Shown one piece after another: positions 1-6,871 of a DNA stretch of 9,495 nucleotides. The stretch comes from an uncultured Ruminococcus sp. (GTDB taxonomy: Bacteria > Bacillota > Clostridia > Oscillospirales > Ruminococcaceae). The DNA is taken from NCBI GenBank assembly GCA_945867875.1, contig CAMBJF010000081.1, positions 1 through 9,495 on the forward strand. The letters are read 5' to 3'. The notes under the pieces were generated by a model that had not been told where the DNA came from, searched no databases, and worked only from the letters and a program-made list of their open reading frames with translations. Position 1 is the stretch's first letter. The number at the start of each line of letters is the position of its first letter. A program made the position numbers and the translations under genes.

Positions 1-37
1 TAACATCGAAAAACACAATCGAACAAGCCGTAATATA

Positions 38-66
38 TTGAACAAATACGCACAAAACCATATAAT
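38..66 (+). promoter_or_regulatory. Promoter-like sequence, TTGAAC-N17-TATAAT
   Basis: TTGAAC at 38-43 and TATAAT at 61-66 are separated by 17 bases, the ideal sigma-A spacing, with five of six and six of six consensus matches. Transcription would start near 73 and run rightward into the hairpin at 92-130 and then antisense to the end of the repressor gene. No plus-strand gene follows. Chance matches of this kind are common in AT-rich intergenic DNA, so this is only a candidate. Confidence 0.35.
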
Positions 67-91
67 AAACGTCAATTTTACTTTGTTTTTG

Positions 92-130
92 AAAAAAGAG
101 GTTCCAACACAGAATACGGTGCTCTTTTTT
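92..130 (-). terminator. Candidate bidirectional terminator after the LacI-family gene
   Basis: AAAAAAGAG at 92-100 is complementary to CTCTTTTTT at 122-130. A possible inner CAC/GTG pairing (108-110 with 119-121) sits inside a partly unpaired interior. On the minus strand the hairpin lies about 20 bases past the repressor stop codon and ends in a T-run, as expected of an intrinsic terminator. The arms read the same way from the other strand, so it could act in both directions. The GC-paired core is short, which lowers confidence. Confidence 0.5.
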
Positions 131-152
131 GTTGTTATTTATATATAAAATA

Positions 153-1181
153 CTAACATTCTCCCGTCGTACTTCTCCTAAAAACAACAGGCGTAATAAC
201 CTTATGGACAGGCGTTTCAAGAGGTGTCGGTTTCCGCTTTTTTCTTTCATTAATTTGCATCATTAGTAGTTCCATTGTTTCATTTGCCATTGCATCTATC
301 TGCTGACCGACTGTGCTTATGGGGACAACAGCTTCTCTTGAAATAGAAGAATTGTCAAAGCCGACTATCTTGTAATCCTCGGGCATTTTGCCGTATTTTC
401 TGATAATAGTATTAAGCATAATATTTGCTTGTGTGTCGTTTGACATAAAAATACCGTTGCATTTTCCGTTGTACTTTTTCTCAATATTTTCAAGCAGACC
501 TTGAATAACAACGGAGGTCTCGGAGTAGCTGTTGCCCATATCCGTCAGAATAAGCTCGTGAGGAATATTTCGCTCCCTGCATATATCGCAGAAGCCCGTT
601 ATTCTGCCGTAAGCGGGAATGTCCTTTGAAACGTCCGAATTTATATGGATAAGCACATCGCAGCCGCTTTTTACAAGCAGACCTGCTGCCTGCATACCGC
701 CCATATAGTTGTCTGTATTTACGCTGCAAACGTATTTGTCCTCACGTTCAACAGTAACGATCGGCACATTATAGGACGCAAGCTCCTCCGAGGGAATGGT
801 GTGGCTGAGAATTATCATTCCCTCAATTTTGTAGGCGAGCAGCTCTGATATATATTTTCGCTCGGTGTCCTTGTTTTCGTTGCCTGCAAAAACAAGAAAC
901 TTATAGCCGTATTTATCGTATGTGGAAAGTATTTTATCCAATATTTCCGAATAATAATGCAGAAAAAGATTAGGTACGATTATGCCGATAAACTCTGTCT
1001 TTCCGTTTGCAAGGATACGGGCAACCTTGTTTTCCTTGTAATCGAGGGCAACAAGAGCGTCTGCGATCTTCTGCTGATTTTCAAGGGTCAGCGAGTCGGG
1101 ATCGTTGAAATATCTTGATATTGTGGTCTTTGAAAATCCCGTATATTCAGCTATATCATTAAAGGTTACATTCTTTTTCAT
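153..1181 (-). CDS. LacI-family transcriptional repressor of the fructoside operon
   Basis: This is a 342-residue LacI/GalR-family regulator, the usual length. The N-terminal helix-turn-helix covers about residues 5-26 (DIAEYTGFSKTTISRYFN). A hinge helix follows at 51-59 (NKVARILAN), then a periplasmic-binding-protein-like effector domain from about residue 64, with VNTDNYMGG and IVGFDNSS typical of the family. I chose ATG at 1181 because AAGGAGG (1189-1195) sits 7 bases upstream. An in-frame TTG at 1187 lies only one base from that site. The gene diverges from the sugar operon and shares its control region with two compound operators. It is therefore inferred to repress the operon and perhaps itself, with a fructoside, fructose or a phosphorylated product as inducer. 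The family call is secure; the target and effector are inference from position. Confidence 0.93.
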   Translation of the reverse strand: MKKNVTFNDIAEYTGFSKTTISRYFNDPDSLTLENQQKIADALVALDYKENKVARILANGKTEFIGIIVPNLFLHYYSEILDKILSTYDKYGYKFLVFAGNENKDTERKYISELLAYKIEGMIILSHTIPSEELASYNVPIVTVEREDKYVCSVNTDNYMGGMQAAGLLVKSGCDVLIHINSDVSKDIPAYGRITGFCDICRERNIPHELILTDMGNSYSETSVVIQGLLENIEKKYNGKCNGIFMSNDTQANIMLNTIIRKYGKMPEDYKIVGFDNSSISREAVVPISTVGQQIDAMANETMELLMMQINERKKRKPTPLETPVHKVITPVVFRRSTTGEC

Positions 1182-1188
1182 ACGCAAG

Positions 1189-1195
1189 CCTCCTT
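1189..1195 (-). promoter_or_regulatory. Ribosome binding site deciding the LacI-family start
   Basis: AAGGAGG on the minus strand is spaced 7 bases from ATG at 1181. It is only one base from the upstream in-frame TTG at 1187, which rules that longer start out. Confidence 0.85.
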
Positions 1196-1201
1196 AAATT
1201 T

Positions 1202-1230
1202 ATAATATCACAAAAATCCCGTAATTTCAA
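1202..1230 (-). promoter_or_regulatory. Probable promoter of the LacI-family gene
   Basis: Read on the minus strand, TTGAAA (complement of 1225-1230) and TATTAT (complement of 1202-1207) are 17 bases apart. A TG dinucleotide lies one base upstream of the -10, giving an extended -10 element (TGATATTAT). Transcription would begin around 1195-1196, so the message would start almost at the ribosome binding site and have a leader of only about 15 bases. The left compound operator (1235-1258) lies immediately upstream of the -35. Confidence 0.55.
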
Positions 1231-1234
1231 TAGT

Positions 1235-1258
1235 GTAACCGGTAAAGTAACCGGTTTT
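1235..1258. promoter_or_regulatory. Compound LacI-family operator, left copy
   Basis: Two GTAACCGGT units lie in tandem at a 12-base period, with CG centres at 1240/1241 and 1252/1253. Positions 1235-1256 are identical, in inverted orientation, to 1364-1385 of the right copy. The central CCGG dyad is typical of LacI-family sites. The site sits just upstream of the repressor gene's own -35 element and about 115 bases upstream of the operon start point. This suits an auxiliary operator for looping or autoregulation (inference). Confidence 0.82.
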
Positions 1259-1321
1259 GTGAAATGCGTACAAAACAGAAAAATATATTTGAACATTTTT
1301 AATGAATATGAAAAAAAGCTA

Positions 1322-1350
1322 TTGACATATTGGGATATTCAGGTTATACT
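1322..1350 (+). promoter_or_regulatory. Main promoter of the sugar operon
   Basis: A perfect TTGACA at 1322-1327 and TATACT at 1345-1350 are separated by 17 bases, close to the ideal sigma-A promoter. The 45 bases upstream of the -35 are rich in A and T tracts (1276-1319) and could act as an UP-like element. The predicted start is near 1357, so the right operator begins at the start point. That is the classic place for a repressor to block initiation. Confidence 0.85.
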
Positions 1351-1357
1351 GTAAACA

Positions 1358-1385
1358 TAAAGTAACCGGTTACTTTACCGGTTAC
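1358..1385. promoter_or_regulatory. Compound LacI-family operator, right copy, over the start point
   Basis: Positions 1358-1377 form a perfect 20-bp palindrome with the core GTAACCGGTTAC. A second unit, TTTACCGGTTAC (1374-1385), follows directly with its centre 12 bases away. The same pair occurs inverted at 1235-1258. The site begins immediately after the predicted transcription start of the operon. Binding by the divergent LacI-family protein is inferred from dyad symmetry, the central CG and position; it is not shown. Confidence 0.87.
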
Positions 1386-1422
1386 AAAAAACGAGATTTC
1401 AAATGACGAAAGGAGCAGGAGT

Positions 1423-2754
1423 ATGAAGAAAGCAATATCGGCGGGAATTTCCGCATTGCTGCTTGCAGGGTGCCTGAGTGGGTGCGGCAAAAGCGAAATT
1501 CAGCCCGGAGATGTGGTCGGCTTCGACGAGGGCGAAATACTTGTAAGTATGTGGGTGCATACCATCGAGGATACTCCCGAGGGCGAGGCATATAAAAAAT
1601 CTGTTGAAAGCTTTAACGAAAATTACAACGGCAAATATTTTGCAAACGTGGAATTTATCCCGAGAAATGACAGCGGCGGAGGTTATTCAGATAAGATAAA
1701 CGCTTCCGTTATGTCGGGCGATCTTCCCGATGTTATCACCGTTGACGGTCCAAACGTTTCCGCATACGCCGCAAACGGCATTATACAACCCCTTTCTGAG
1801 CTTTCCGAAGATGAGAAAAGTCGCTACCTTGATTCCATAATCGAGCAGGGTACGGTAAACGGCAAACTTTATGCGCTGGGTGCAATGGAATCAAGCGTGG
1901 GACTTTATTACAACAAAGCTATCCTTGCCGAAGCAGGAATAGAAATACCCACACCGGACGACCCTTGGACATGGACGGAATTTTCCGAGATACTTGAAAA
2001 GCTGAAGCCTGTCATGGCAGAGAAAAACGGCTATCCTCTTGATATGACCTTTCCTGTTGGTGAGGCGAGCATTTACTATTACGCTCCCTTTGTATGGTCG
2101 GGCGGTACAGACCTTGTAAGCGACAGCGGACTTGAGGTAAGCGGTTACTTTAATTCCGAGCCTGTTGTAAATGCGATGCAGTATTTCCGCTGCATGGTCG
2201 AAAACAAATATATGTCCGCCGCACCTATCGAAAAGCTTTTTGAAAGCGGCAGAGCGGCATTCAAATTCGACGGTGCATGGGAGGTAAATACGATTTATCA
2301 GAGCTATCCCGACATTGAACTTGGCGTTGCACCTTATGTTGTAAGCGACACTTGGGACGGCGGAAGATACACTCCCACAGGCTCATGGGCATATGCGGCG
2401 ACCTCAAAGGCAAAGAACATCGAAGCTGCCACAGAGCTTGTAAAATGGATGAGCAATGAGGAAAGCGGACTTCTCCTCTATGAGCTTACAAAGAGCCTGC
2501 CCTCCACCTATGGAGCATACGACAAGATAGACGTTTTCACCGAGGACGAAAATTACCGTCACCTTTATGAGCAGCTCCGTGATTACGGACACCCCCGTCC
2601 CAAGACACCTGTTTATCCGCAGGTCAGCACCTCCTTCCAGCAGGCACTTGAGGGCATTGCGCTCAGCGGCAAGGACGCACAGAGCGAATTGGATAAATCT
2701 ACAGAAAGGATAAACGCTAAGCTGGAGCGTTATAAACGAGAAAATGAAGAGTAA
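1423..2754 (+). CDS. Sugar ABC transporter substrate-binding lipoprotein
   Basis: This 443-residue extracellular solute-binding protein of family 1 (MalE/UgpB-like) captures the sugar at the cell surface for the two permeases encoded downstream. The N-terminus has two lysines, a hydrophobic stretch and two overlapping lipoboxes, LLAGC (Cys17) and CLSGC (Cys21), so it should be a membrane-anchored lipoprotein. Family features include SVMSGDLPDVITVD (about 95-108), VGLYYNKAILAEAGI (159-173), FKFDGAWEVN (280-289) and PTGSWAYAATS (318-328). Length matches the family. AAAGGAG (1409-1415) sits 7 bases before the ATG. The gene is first in the operon, directly behind the operator-controlled promoter. 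Specificity for sucrose or fructo-oligosaccharides is inferred from the GH32 and fructokinase genes in the same operon, because binding residues cannot be assigned from sequence alone. Confidence 0.94.
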   Translation: MKKAISAGISALLLAGCLSGCGKSEIQPGDVVGFDEGEILVSMWVHTIEDTPEGEAYKKSVESFNENYNGKYFANVEFIPRNDSGGGYSDKINASVMSGDLPDVITVDGPNVSAYAANGIIQPLSELSEDEKSRYLDSIIEQGTVNGKLYALGAMESSVGLYYNKAILAEAGIEIPTPDDPWTWTEFSEILEKLKPVMAEKNGYPLDMTFPVGEASIYYYAPFVWSGGTDLVSDSGLEVSGYFNSEPVVNAMQYFRCMVENKYMSAAPIEKLFESGRAAFKFDGAWEVNTIYQSYPDIELGVAPYVVSDTWDGGRYTPTGSWAYAATSKAKNIEAATELVKWMSNEESGLLLYELTKSLPSTYGAYDKIDVFTEDENYRHLYEQLRDYGHPRPKTPVYPQVSTSFQQALEGIALSGKDAQSELDKSTERINAKLERYKRENEE

Positions 2755-3634
2755 TAAGATAAATTCAATAATGGGTATGGCATTTTTCGGTCCTGCACTT
2801 GTTTTGCTGACGCTGTTTTTGTTCCTGCCCATGCTTTTAACAGTGATATTCAGCTTTACCGATTTCTTTGCACTAAATCCCGACCTTACACATTTTGTGG
2901 GACTGAAAAATTATTCGGACATCTTTAAGGACGAGCTTTTCACAACGGCATTTTTCAACACGGTCAAATTCGTTCTGATAATCGTTCCTGCACAGACATT
3001 AGGCGCACTTGGACTTGCGCTGCTTATTAACAAGGCGACCGTCTGCAAGAAATATTTTAAGGTAGCGTTCTTCATTCCCGTTGTAATGTCCCTTGCGGTA
3101 GTTTCAAACCTCTGGATGCAGATATACAGCCCCGAGGGCATACTTAACACAATGCTTGCACAGATAGGTATTGAAGCGCAGCCCTTTATTTACAGCGCAG
3201 AACAGGCACTCCCTTCGATCGCAATAATGAGCGTATGGCAGGGCGTTGGATATCAGATGATAATTTTCCTCGGCGGCTTGCAGGCAATAAATCCTGCGCT
3301 TTATGAAGCTGCGGAAATGGATCACGCAAGTGCCTGGCAGCAGTTCAAGGACATCACCTTACCCGAGCTTAAATCCCTTTGCGTTTTCGTTTTCATCACC
3401 GTTACAATAGGCGCATTCAGAATGATAGTTCAGCCTATGGTAATGACGGGCGGCGGTCCTTCACATTCCACATACACCCTTGTTTACGACATTTACGAAA
3501 CAGGCACAGTAAACTGGGAGATCGGACTTGCTTCGGCTATGGCTGTTATCTTTGTGATATTCGTTATCATTCTCACAATTATCCAATCCGTTCTCACAAA
3601 GGATAAGGAGGCGAAGAGCAATGCGAAAAAATAG
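2744..3634 (+). CDS. Sugar ABC transporter permease, MalF/UgpA type
   Basis: This 296-residue inner-membrane subunit is one half of the translocation channel. It has about six hydrophobic segments (near residues 13-37, 73-97, 107-125, 157-178, 212-232 and 262-284). The cytoplasmic EAA loop, which docks on the ATPase, is at 188-207 (EAAEMDHASAWQQFKDITLP). TGGGPS at 235-240 is typical of this permease type. In the EAA loop the usual DGA reads DHA. The start overlaps the binding-protein gene by 11 bases and has only a weak ribosome binding site, which suggests translational coupling. It acts with the next permease and the MsmK-like ATPase. The family is certain; the substrate is inferred from the operon. 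Confidence 0.94.
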   Translation: MKSNKINSIMGMAFFGPALVLLTLFLFLPMLLTVIFSFTDFFALNPDLTHFVGLKNYSDIFKDELFTTAFFNTVKFVLIIVPAQTLGALGLALLINKATVCKKYFKVAFFIPVVMSLAVVSNLWMQIYSPEGILNTMLAQIGIEAQPFIYSAEQALPSIAIMSVWQGVGYQMIIFLGGLQAINPALYEAAEMDHASAWQQFKDITLPELKSLCVFVFITVTIGAFRMIVQPMVMTGGGPSHSTYTLVYDIYETGTVNWEIGLASAMAVIFVIFVIILTIIQSVLTKDKEAKSNAKK

Positions 3635-4466
3635 TATCCCGAGAATAATTCTCACAGTAGTTTTGTTTGTAATGTCCCTGTTCTTCCTTTTCCCCGTAAT
3701 ATGGATGCTTGCAAATTCTTTTAAAATGGACGCAGCAATTACGGCGGATATGAACTCTTTGAGAGCCTTTGTTCCTCCCGCATTAAACGGCAGCTTCTTT
3801 GAAAATTATGTTACCGTTATAAAGGACACCGATTTTATCCGCTATATGCTGAACACTCTGTTCTATGCGGCGATACTTATTGTCGCAGGCGTTATTGTAA
3901 ACGGACTTGCGGGATATGCCCTTGCAAAGATAAAATTCCCGTTCAGAGAACGCTGGGTGCTTATCATTATGATGCTGATGATAGTCCCCTCGGAAACCAT
4001 TATTACGATAAATTTCCTGTTTGTTGCAAAGATGGGACTGCTCAACACTGTATTCGGCTACATACTTCCAATGATAGTAAATCCCTTTAATATTTTCCTG
4101 TTCCGTCAGGTATTTGTAAGTCTGCCCGACGATGTTTGGGAGGCTGCACAGCTTGACTATTGCAGCCCTGTGAAATACTTCTTTACAATGGTGCTGCCAA
4201 TGTCAAAAACAGTCGTGGCAACGGTGAGCGTATTCACATTCCTGGGCGTATGGAACGACTATCTCTGGCCCTCACTGGTATTCACATCAAGCGACCTTTT
4301 AACGGCGCAGATAGGTCTCAACTCCATCACATCAAACGACAACACCACAATGGGACAGACCCTTGCAGTCATCACAATGATAACTATCCCCGTAATCATC
4401 ATTTACGCTCTTTTCTCCAAGCAGATCGTGGAGGGCGTTGTATCAACAGGTTCTAAGGAGGGCTAA
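3621..4466 (+). CDS. Sugar ABC transporter permease, MalG/UgpE type
   Basis: This 281-residue second channel subunit of the importer begins with a hydrophobic helix (about 8-31) ending in FPVIWMLANSFK, as is usual for the MalG-like partner. Further membrane segments lie near 80-103, 112-136, 143-163, 197-218 and 246-265. The EAA loop is at 174-193 and reads EAAQLDYCSP, so DYC replaces the usual DGA. GVWNDYLWPSLV (209-220) and the C-terminal QIVEGVVSTGS are typical of the family. TAAGGAGG (3604-3611) lies 9 bases before the ATG. The first 14 bases overlap the upstream permease gene, so the two products are made together, as expected for a heterodimeric channel. Confidence 0.94.
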   Translation: MRKNSIPRIILTVVLFVMSLFFLFPVIWMLANSFKMDAAITADMNSLRAFVPPALNGSFFENYVTVIKDTDFIRYMLNTLFYAAILIVAGVIVNGLAGYALAKIKFPFRERWVLIIMMLMIVPSETIITINFLFVAKMGLLNTVFGYILPMIVNPFNIFLFRQVFVSLPDDVWEAAQLDYCSPVKYFFTMVLPMSKTVVATVSVFTFLGVWNDYLWPSLVFTSSDLLTAQIGLNSITSNDNTTMGQTLAVITMITIPVIIIYALFSKQIVEGVVSTGSKEG

Positions 4467-4469
4467 AAT

Positions 4470-5564
4470 ATGAGCTTTATTGAATTTAAAAATATTGAAA
4501 AGCAGTATCCCGGCGCCGACAAAAAATCCGTTACCGATTTCAATCTTGAAATAAACGAGGGCGAATTTATCGCATTTGTAGGTCCTTCCGGCTGCGGAAA
4601 ATCCACCACTCTGAGAATGATAGCAGGCTTTGAGGATATTACGGGCGGCGAGCTTTACATTGACGGAAAGAAAGTCAACGATGTTCTTCCCCGTGACAGA
4701 GGAATTGCAATGGTATTCCAGAACTACGCTCTTTATCCTCATATGACAGTTGAGAAGAATATCTCCTACGGTCTGAAAAATATGAAGGTCCCTGCGGACG
4801 AAATAAAGCGTAAGACCGACTGGGCGATAAACATTCTAGGTCTTGAAGAATACCGAAACAGAAAGCCGAAAAATCTTTCGGGCGGTCAGCGTCAGAGAGT
4901 GGCACTTGGCAGAGCTATCGTTAAAAATCAGAAGGTTTTCCTTATGGACGAGCCTCTTTCAAACCTTGATGCAAAGCTCAGAGTAAGTATGAGAAACGAG
5001 ATAAGCAAGCTTCACCGTGAGCTTGGCAGCACCACCATTTACGTTACTCACGATCAGGTTGAGGCTATGACAATGGCTGACCGTATCGTTATAATGAGAA
5101 ACGGTGTTATCCAGCAGGTGGGCAAGCCTATGGAGCTGTACGAACACCCCGCAAATAAATTCGTTGCAGGCTTTATCGGTTCTCCTCAGATGAATTTCTA
5201 TAATGTTACTTTGAATGGTGACAAGGTTCAGTTTGAAGGCGGCGAAACACTTACTGTTCCTGCTTCGATACTTACAAAGCTGAACGGCAAAGAGGGCGAA
5301 ATGATAATGGGTATCAGAGGCGAGGACATCAAGCTTGACCCACAGACCATTTCCATATATGAAGCGGACAAAAAGAGTGCTGTCGTAGAAAATGCCGAGG
5401 TAATGGGCAACGAAAACAATCTGTATTTCACCTTCGGCGGAAGTCAGACCATTGCAAGAGTATCAAAATATGAGATCAGTGGTATTGGCGACAAGATAGA
5501 TTTTGTGTTTAATCCCTCAAGAGTACATTTCTTTGACAAGAATACGGAGGTTTGCTATGTCTGA
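4470..5564 (+). CDS. ugpC: Sugar ABC transporter ATP-binding protein, MsmK/UgpC type
   Basis: This 364-residue cytoplasmic ATPase powers the importer. All catalytic motifs are intact: Walker A GPSGCGKST (38-46), Q-loop Gln84 in VFQNYALYPHMT, signature LSGGQ (136-140), Walker B VFLMDEP (156-162, Glu161), D-loop SNLDAK (164-169) and switch His194. The sequence VAGFIGSPQMNF (232-243) is the hallmark of the MalK/MsmK/UgpC group and leads into a C-terminal TOBE-type domain. AAGGAGG (4455-4461) is 8 bases before the ATG, and the upstream stop is 3 bases away. Many clostridia use one unlinked MsmK to serve several sugar importers; here the operon carries its own copy. The symbol reflects the family rather than glycerol-phosphate transport. 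Confidence 0.93.
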   Translation: MSFIEFKNIEKQYPGADKKSVTDFNLEINEGEFIAFVGPSGCGKSTTLRMIAGFEDITGGELYIDGKKVNDVLPRDRGIAMVFQNYALYPHMTVEKNISYGLKNMKVPADEIKRKTDWAINILGLEEYRNRKPKNLSGGQRQRVALGRAIVKNQKVFLMDEPLSNLDAKLRVSMRNEISKLHRELGSTTIYVTHDQVEAMTMADRIVIMRNGVIQQVGKPMELYEHPANKFVAGFIGSPQMNFYNVTLNGDKVQFEGGETLTVPASILTKLNGKEGEMIMGIRGEDIKLDPQTISIYEADKKSAVVENAEVMGNENNLYFTFGGSQTIARVSKYEISGIGDKIDFVFNPSRVHFFDKNTEVCYV

Positions 5565-6861
5565 TATTATTCGTATGAAAGCGCCTAAGGGCTGGATAAA
5601 CGACCCCAACGGATTTATTTACTACAAGGGTGAATATCACCTTTTCTATCAGCATTTTCCCTATGCTCCTCAGTGGGGAAGAATGCACTGGGGACACGCC
5701 GTAAGCACCGATCTTGTTCACTGGGAGCATAAGGATATTGCTCTTTTCCCCACAAAGAAAAATGACCGCAGCGGCTGCTTTTCGGGAAGTGCTGTTGAGC
5801 ATAAGGGCAAGCTGCATATCTTCTACACAGGCGTTGATTACACCGAGGAAGATCCCGAAAATATCAACTGCTGTCTTAACGATGAATTTACTGCCGCACA
5901 GCTTTCCATTACCTCCGATAACGGCTATGATTTTGATAATATAAACGACAAATTCACCGTTATACCTCCTATTGAGGATAAAAATATCGGCTGCAAAAAT
6001 CACACCCGTGACCCGAAGGTGTGGCGTGGAAAAGATGCCTGGTATATGGTGATCGGCAGCACAGCAAATAAAAAAGGACGTTTGCTTTTCTACAAAAGCA
6101 CCGACCTTGTGAACTGGGAATATCTGAACTTCACCGAGAAAGATAATATGGGCTGGATGTGGGAATGTCCCGACTATTTTGAAACCGACGGAAAGGGCGT
6201 TGTCGTATTTTCGCCAATGGGATTTTTAAAGGACGAAAAGCCCTATGACTCGGCTGCAATATGCGCTCTTGCCGACTTCTGTGAAGAAACGGGTGAGATG
6301 AATATTTCCGACAGCTGGCAGCTCCTTGACTGCGGTGAGGACTTGTATGCACCCCAGAGCAATGTTGATAAAGACGGCAACAGAGTTGTAATTGCCTGGG
6401 CAAGAATGCCCGAGCCTTTTGAGAAAAATCGCAGCGGAATTTACTGTATTCCAAGAGTGGTTGAGGTTAGAAATAACCACATATATTTCCGTCCACACCC
6501 CAATGCGGTAAAGCTGTTTACACGAAAAATATCTTCTCCGACAGAAGCAGGAGAGGGCGGTTACAAGCTGAGCCTTGATATGAAAAACGGTGAGGAAATA
6601 AGCGTAGGCGGATATAAGCTTTCAAAGAATAATAACTGCATAACAGCAGATCGTTCCAGCGTTTTCGCAGGACATAACGAGATAAAATGTGTCTTTGAAA
6701 CTCCCGAAATAAAAGAAGGCGATCATCTTGATATTTACGCCTGCAAAAACCTTATTGAGGTATATATCAACAACGGCGAGTATGTGCTGACAAATACGGT
6801 TTACGGCTTGTCTGACGAGATCATCGCAGGAAATTATGAGATGTATGCTGTTTCGGAATGA
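5557..6861 (+). CDS. Intracellular GH32 beta-fructosidase (sucrose/fructo-oligosaccharide hydrolase)
   Basis: This 434-residue glycoside hydrolase family 32 enzyme releases fructose from sucrose or fructo-oligosaccharides. Catalytic residues of the five-bladed propeller are all visible: nucleophile Asp16 in WINDPNG (13-19), stabiliser Asp152 in RDP (151-153) and acid/base Glu203 in ECPD (203-206). FSGSAV (75-80) and YAPQS (264-268) also fit. The C-terminal beta-sandwich part (about 320-434) is rather short. There is no signal peptide, so it acts in the cytoplasm on imported sugar. I start at ATG 5557, with GGAGG (5546-5550) 6 bases upstream; an in-frame ATG at 5503 lies inside the ATPase gene without such a site. 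It overlaps the ATPase gene by 8 bases. Import by an ABC system rather than a PTS favours unphosphorylated substrates over sucrose-6-phosphate (inference). Confidence 0.94.
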   Translation: MSDIIRMKAPKGWINDPNGFIYYKGEYHLFYQHFPYAPQWGRMHWGHAVSTDLVHWEHKDIALFPTKKNDRSGCFSGSAVEHKGKLHIFYTGVDYTEEDPENINCCLNDEFTAAQLSITSDNGYDFDNINDKFTVIPPIEDKNIGCKNHTRDPKVWRGKDAWYMVIGSTANKKGRLLFYKSTDLVNWEYLNFTEKDNMGWMWECPDYFETDGKGVVVFSPMGFLKDEKPYDSAAICALADFCEETGEMNISDSWQLLDCGEDLYAPQSNVDKDGNRVVIAWARMPEPFEKNRSGIYCIPRVVEVRNNHIYFRPHPNAVKLFTRKISSPTEAGEGGYKLSLDMKNGEEISVGGYKLSKNNNCITADRSSVFAGHNEIKCVFETPEIKEGDHLDIYACKNLIEVYINNGEYVLTNTVYGLSDEIIAGNYEMYAVSE

Positions 6862-6871
6862 GGTGATTTGA

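Larger units (their letters stand above)
1..152. other. AT-rich intergenic stretch at window start
   Basis: No convincing reading frame is seen here on either strand. The stretch is AT-rich. It contains a promoter-like pair on the plus strand (38-66) and an A-tract/T-tract hairpin (92-130), each listed separately. It lies just beyond the 3' end of the minus-strand LacI-family gene. The gene on the left side of the gap is outside the window. Confidence 0.5.

Noticed and set aside
1182..1187. Longer LacI-family protein starting at TTG 1187
   Set aside because: Only one base separates that TTG from AAGGAGG, whereas ATG 1181 has the ideal 7-base spacing.
1235..1385. Short repeats read as a CRISPR array
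   Set aside because: Only two inverted double units exist, with no regular spacers. They sit at a promoter and have LacI-type symmetry.
1387..1422. Riboswitch in the operon leader
   Set aside because: The leader after the operator is only about 37 bases and shows no conserved aptamer or terminator/antiterminator pairing.
2404..2832. 142-codon minus-strand frame inside the binding-protein and permease genes
   Set aside because: It is antisense to two clear family members and has no family motifs. It is a by-product of the codon pattern on the other strand.
5503..5556. GH32 start at ATG 5503 giving 18 extra residues
   Set aside because: It lies inside the ATPase gene without a nearby ribosome binding site. 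ATG 5557 has GGAGG 6 bases upstream and places WINDPNG near the N-terminus, as in other intracellular members.
5509..6003. 164-codon minus-strand frame opposite the GH32 gene
   Set aside because: It lies wholly over the catalytic region of an intact GH32 gene and shows no motif of its own.
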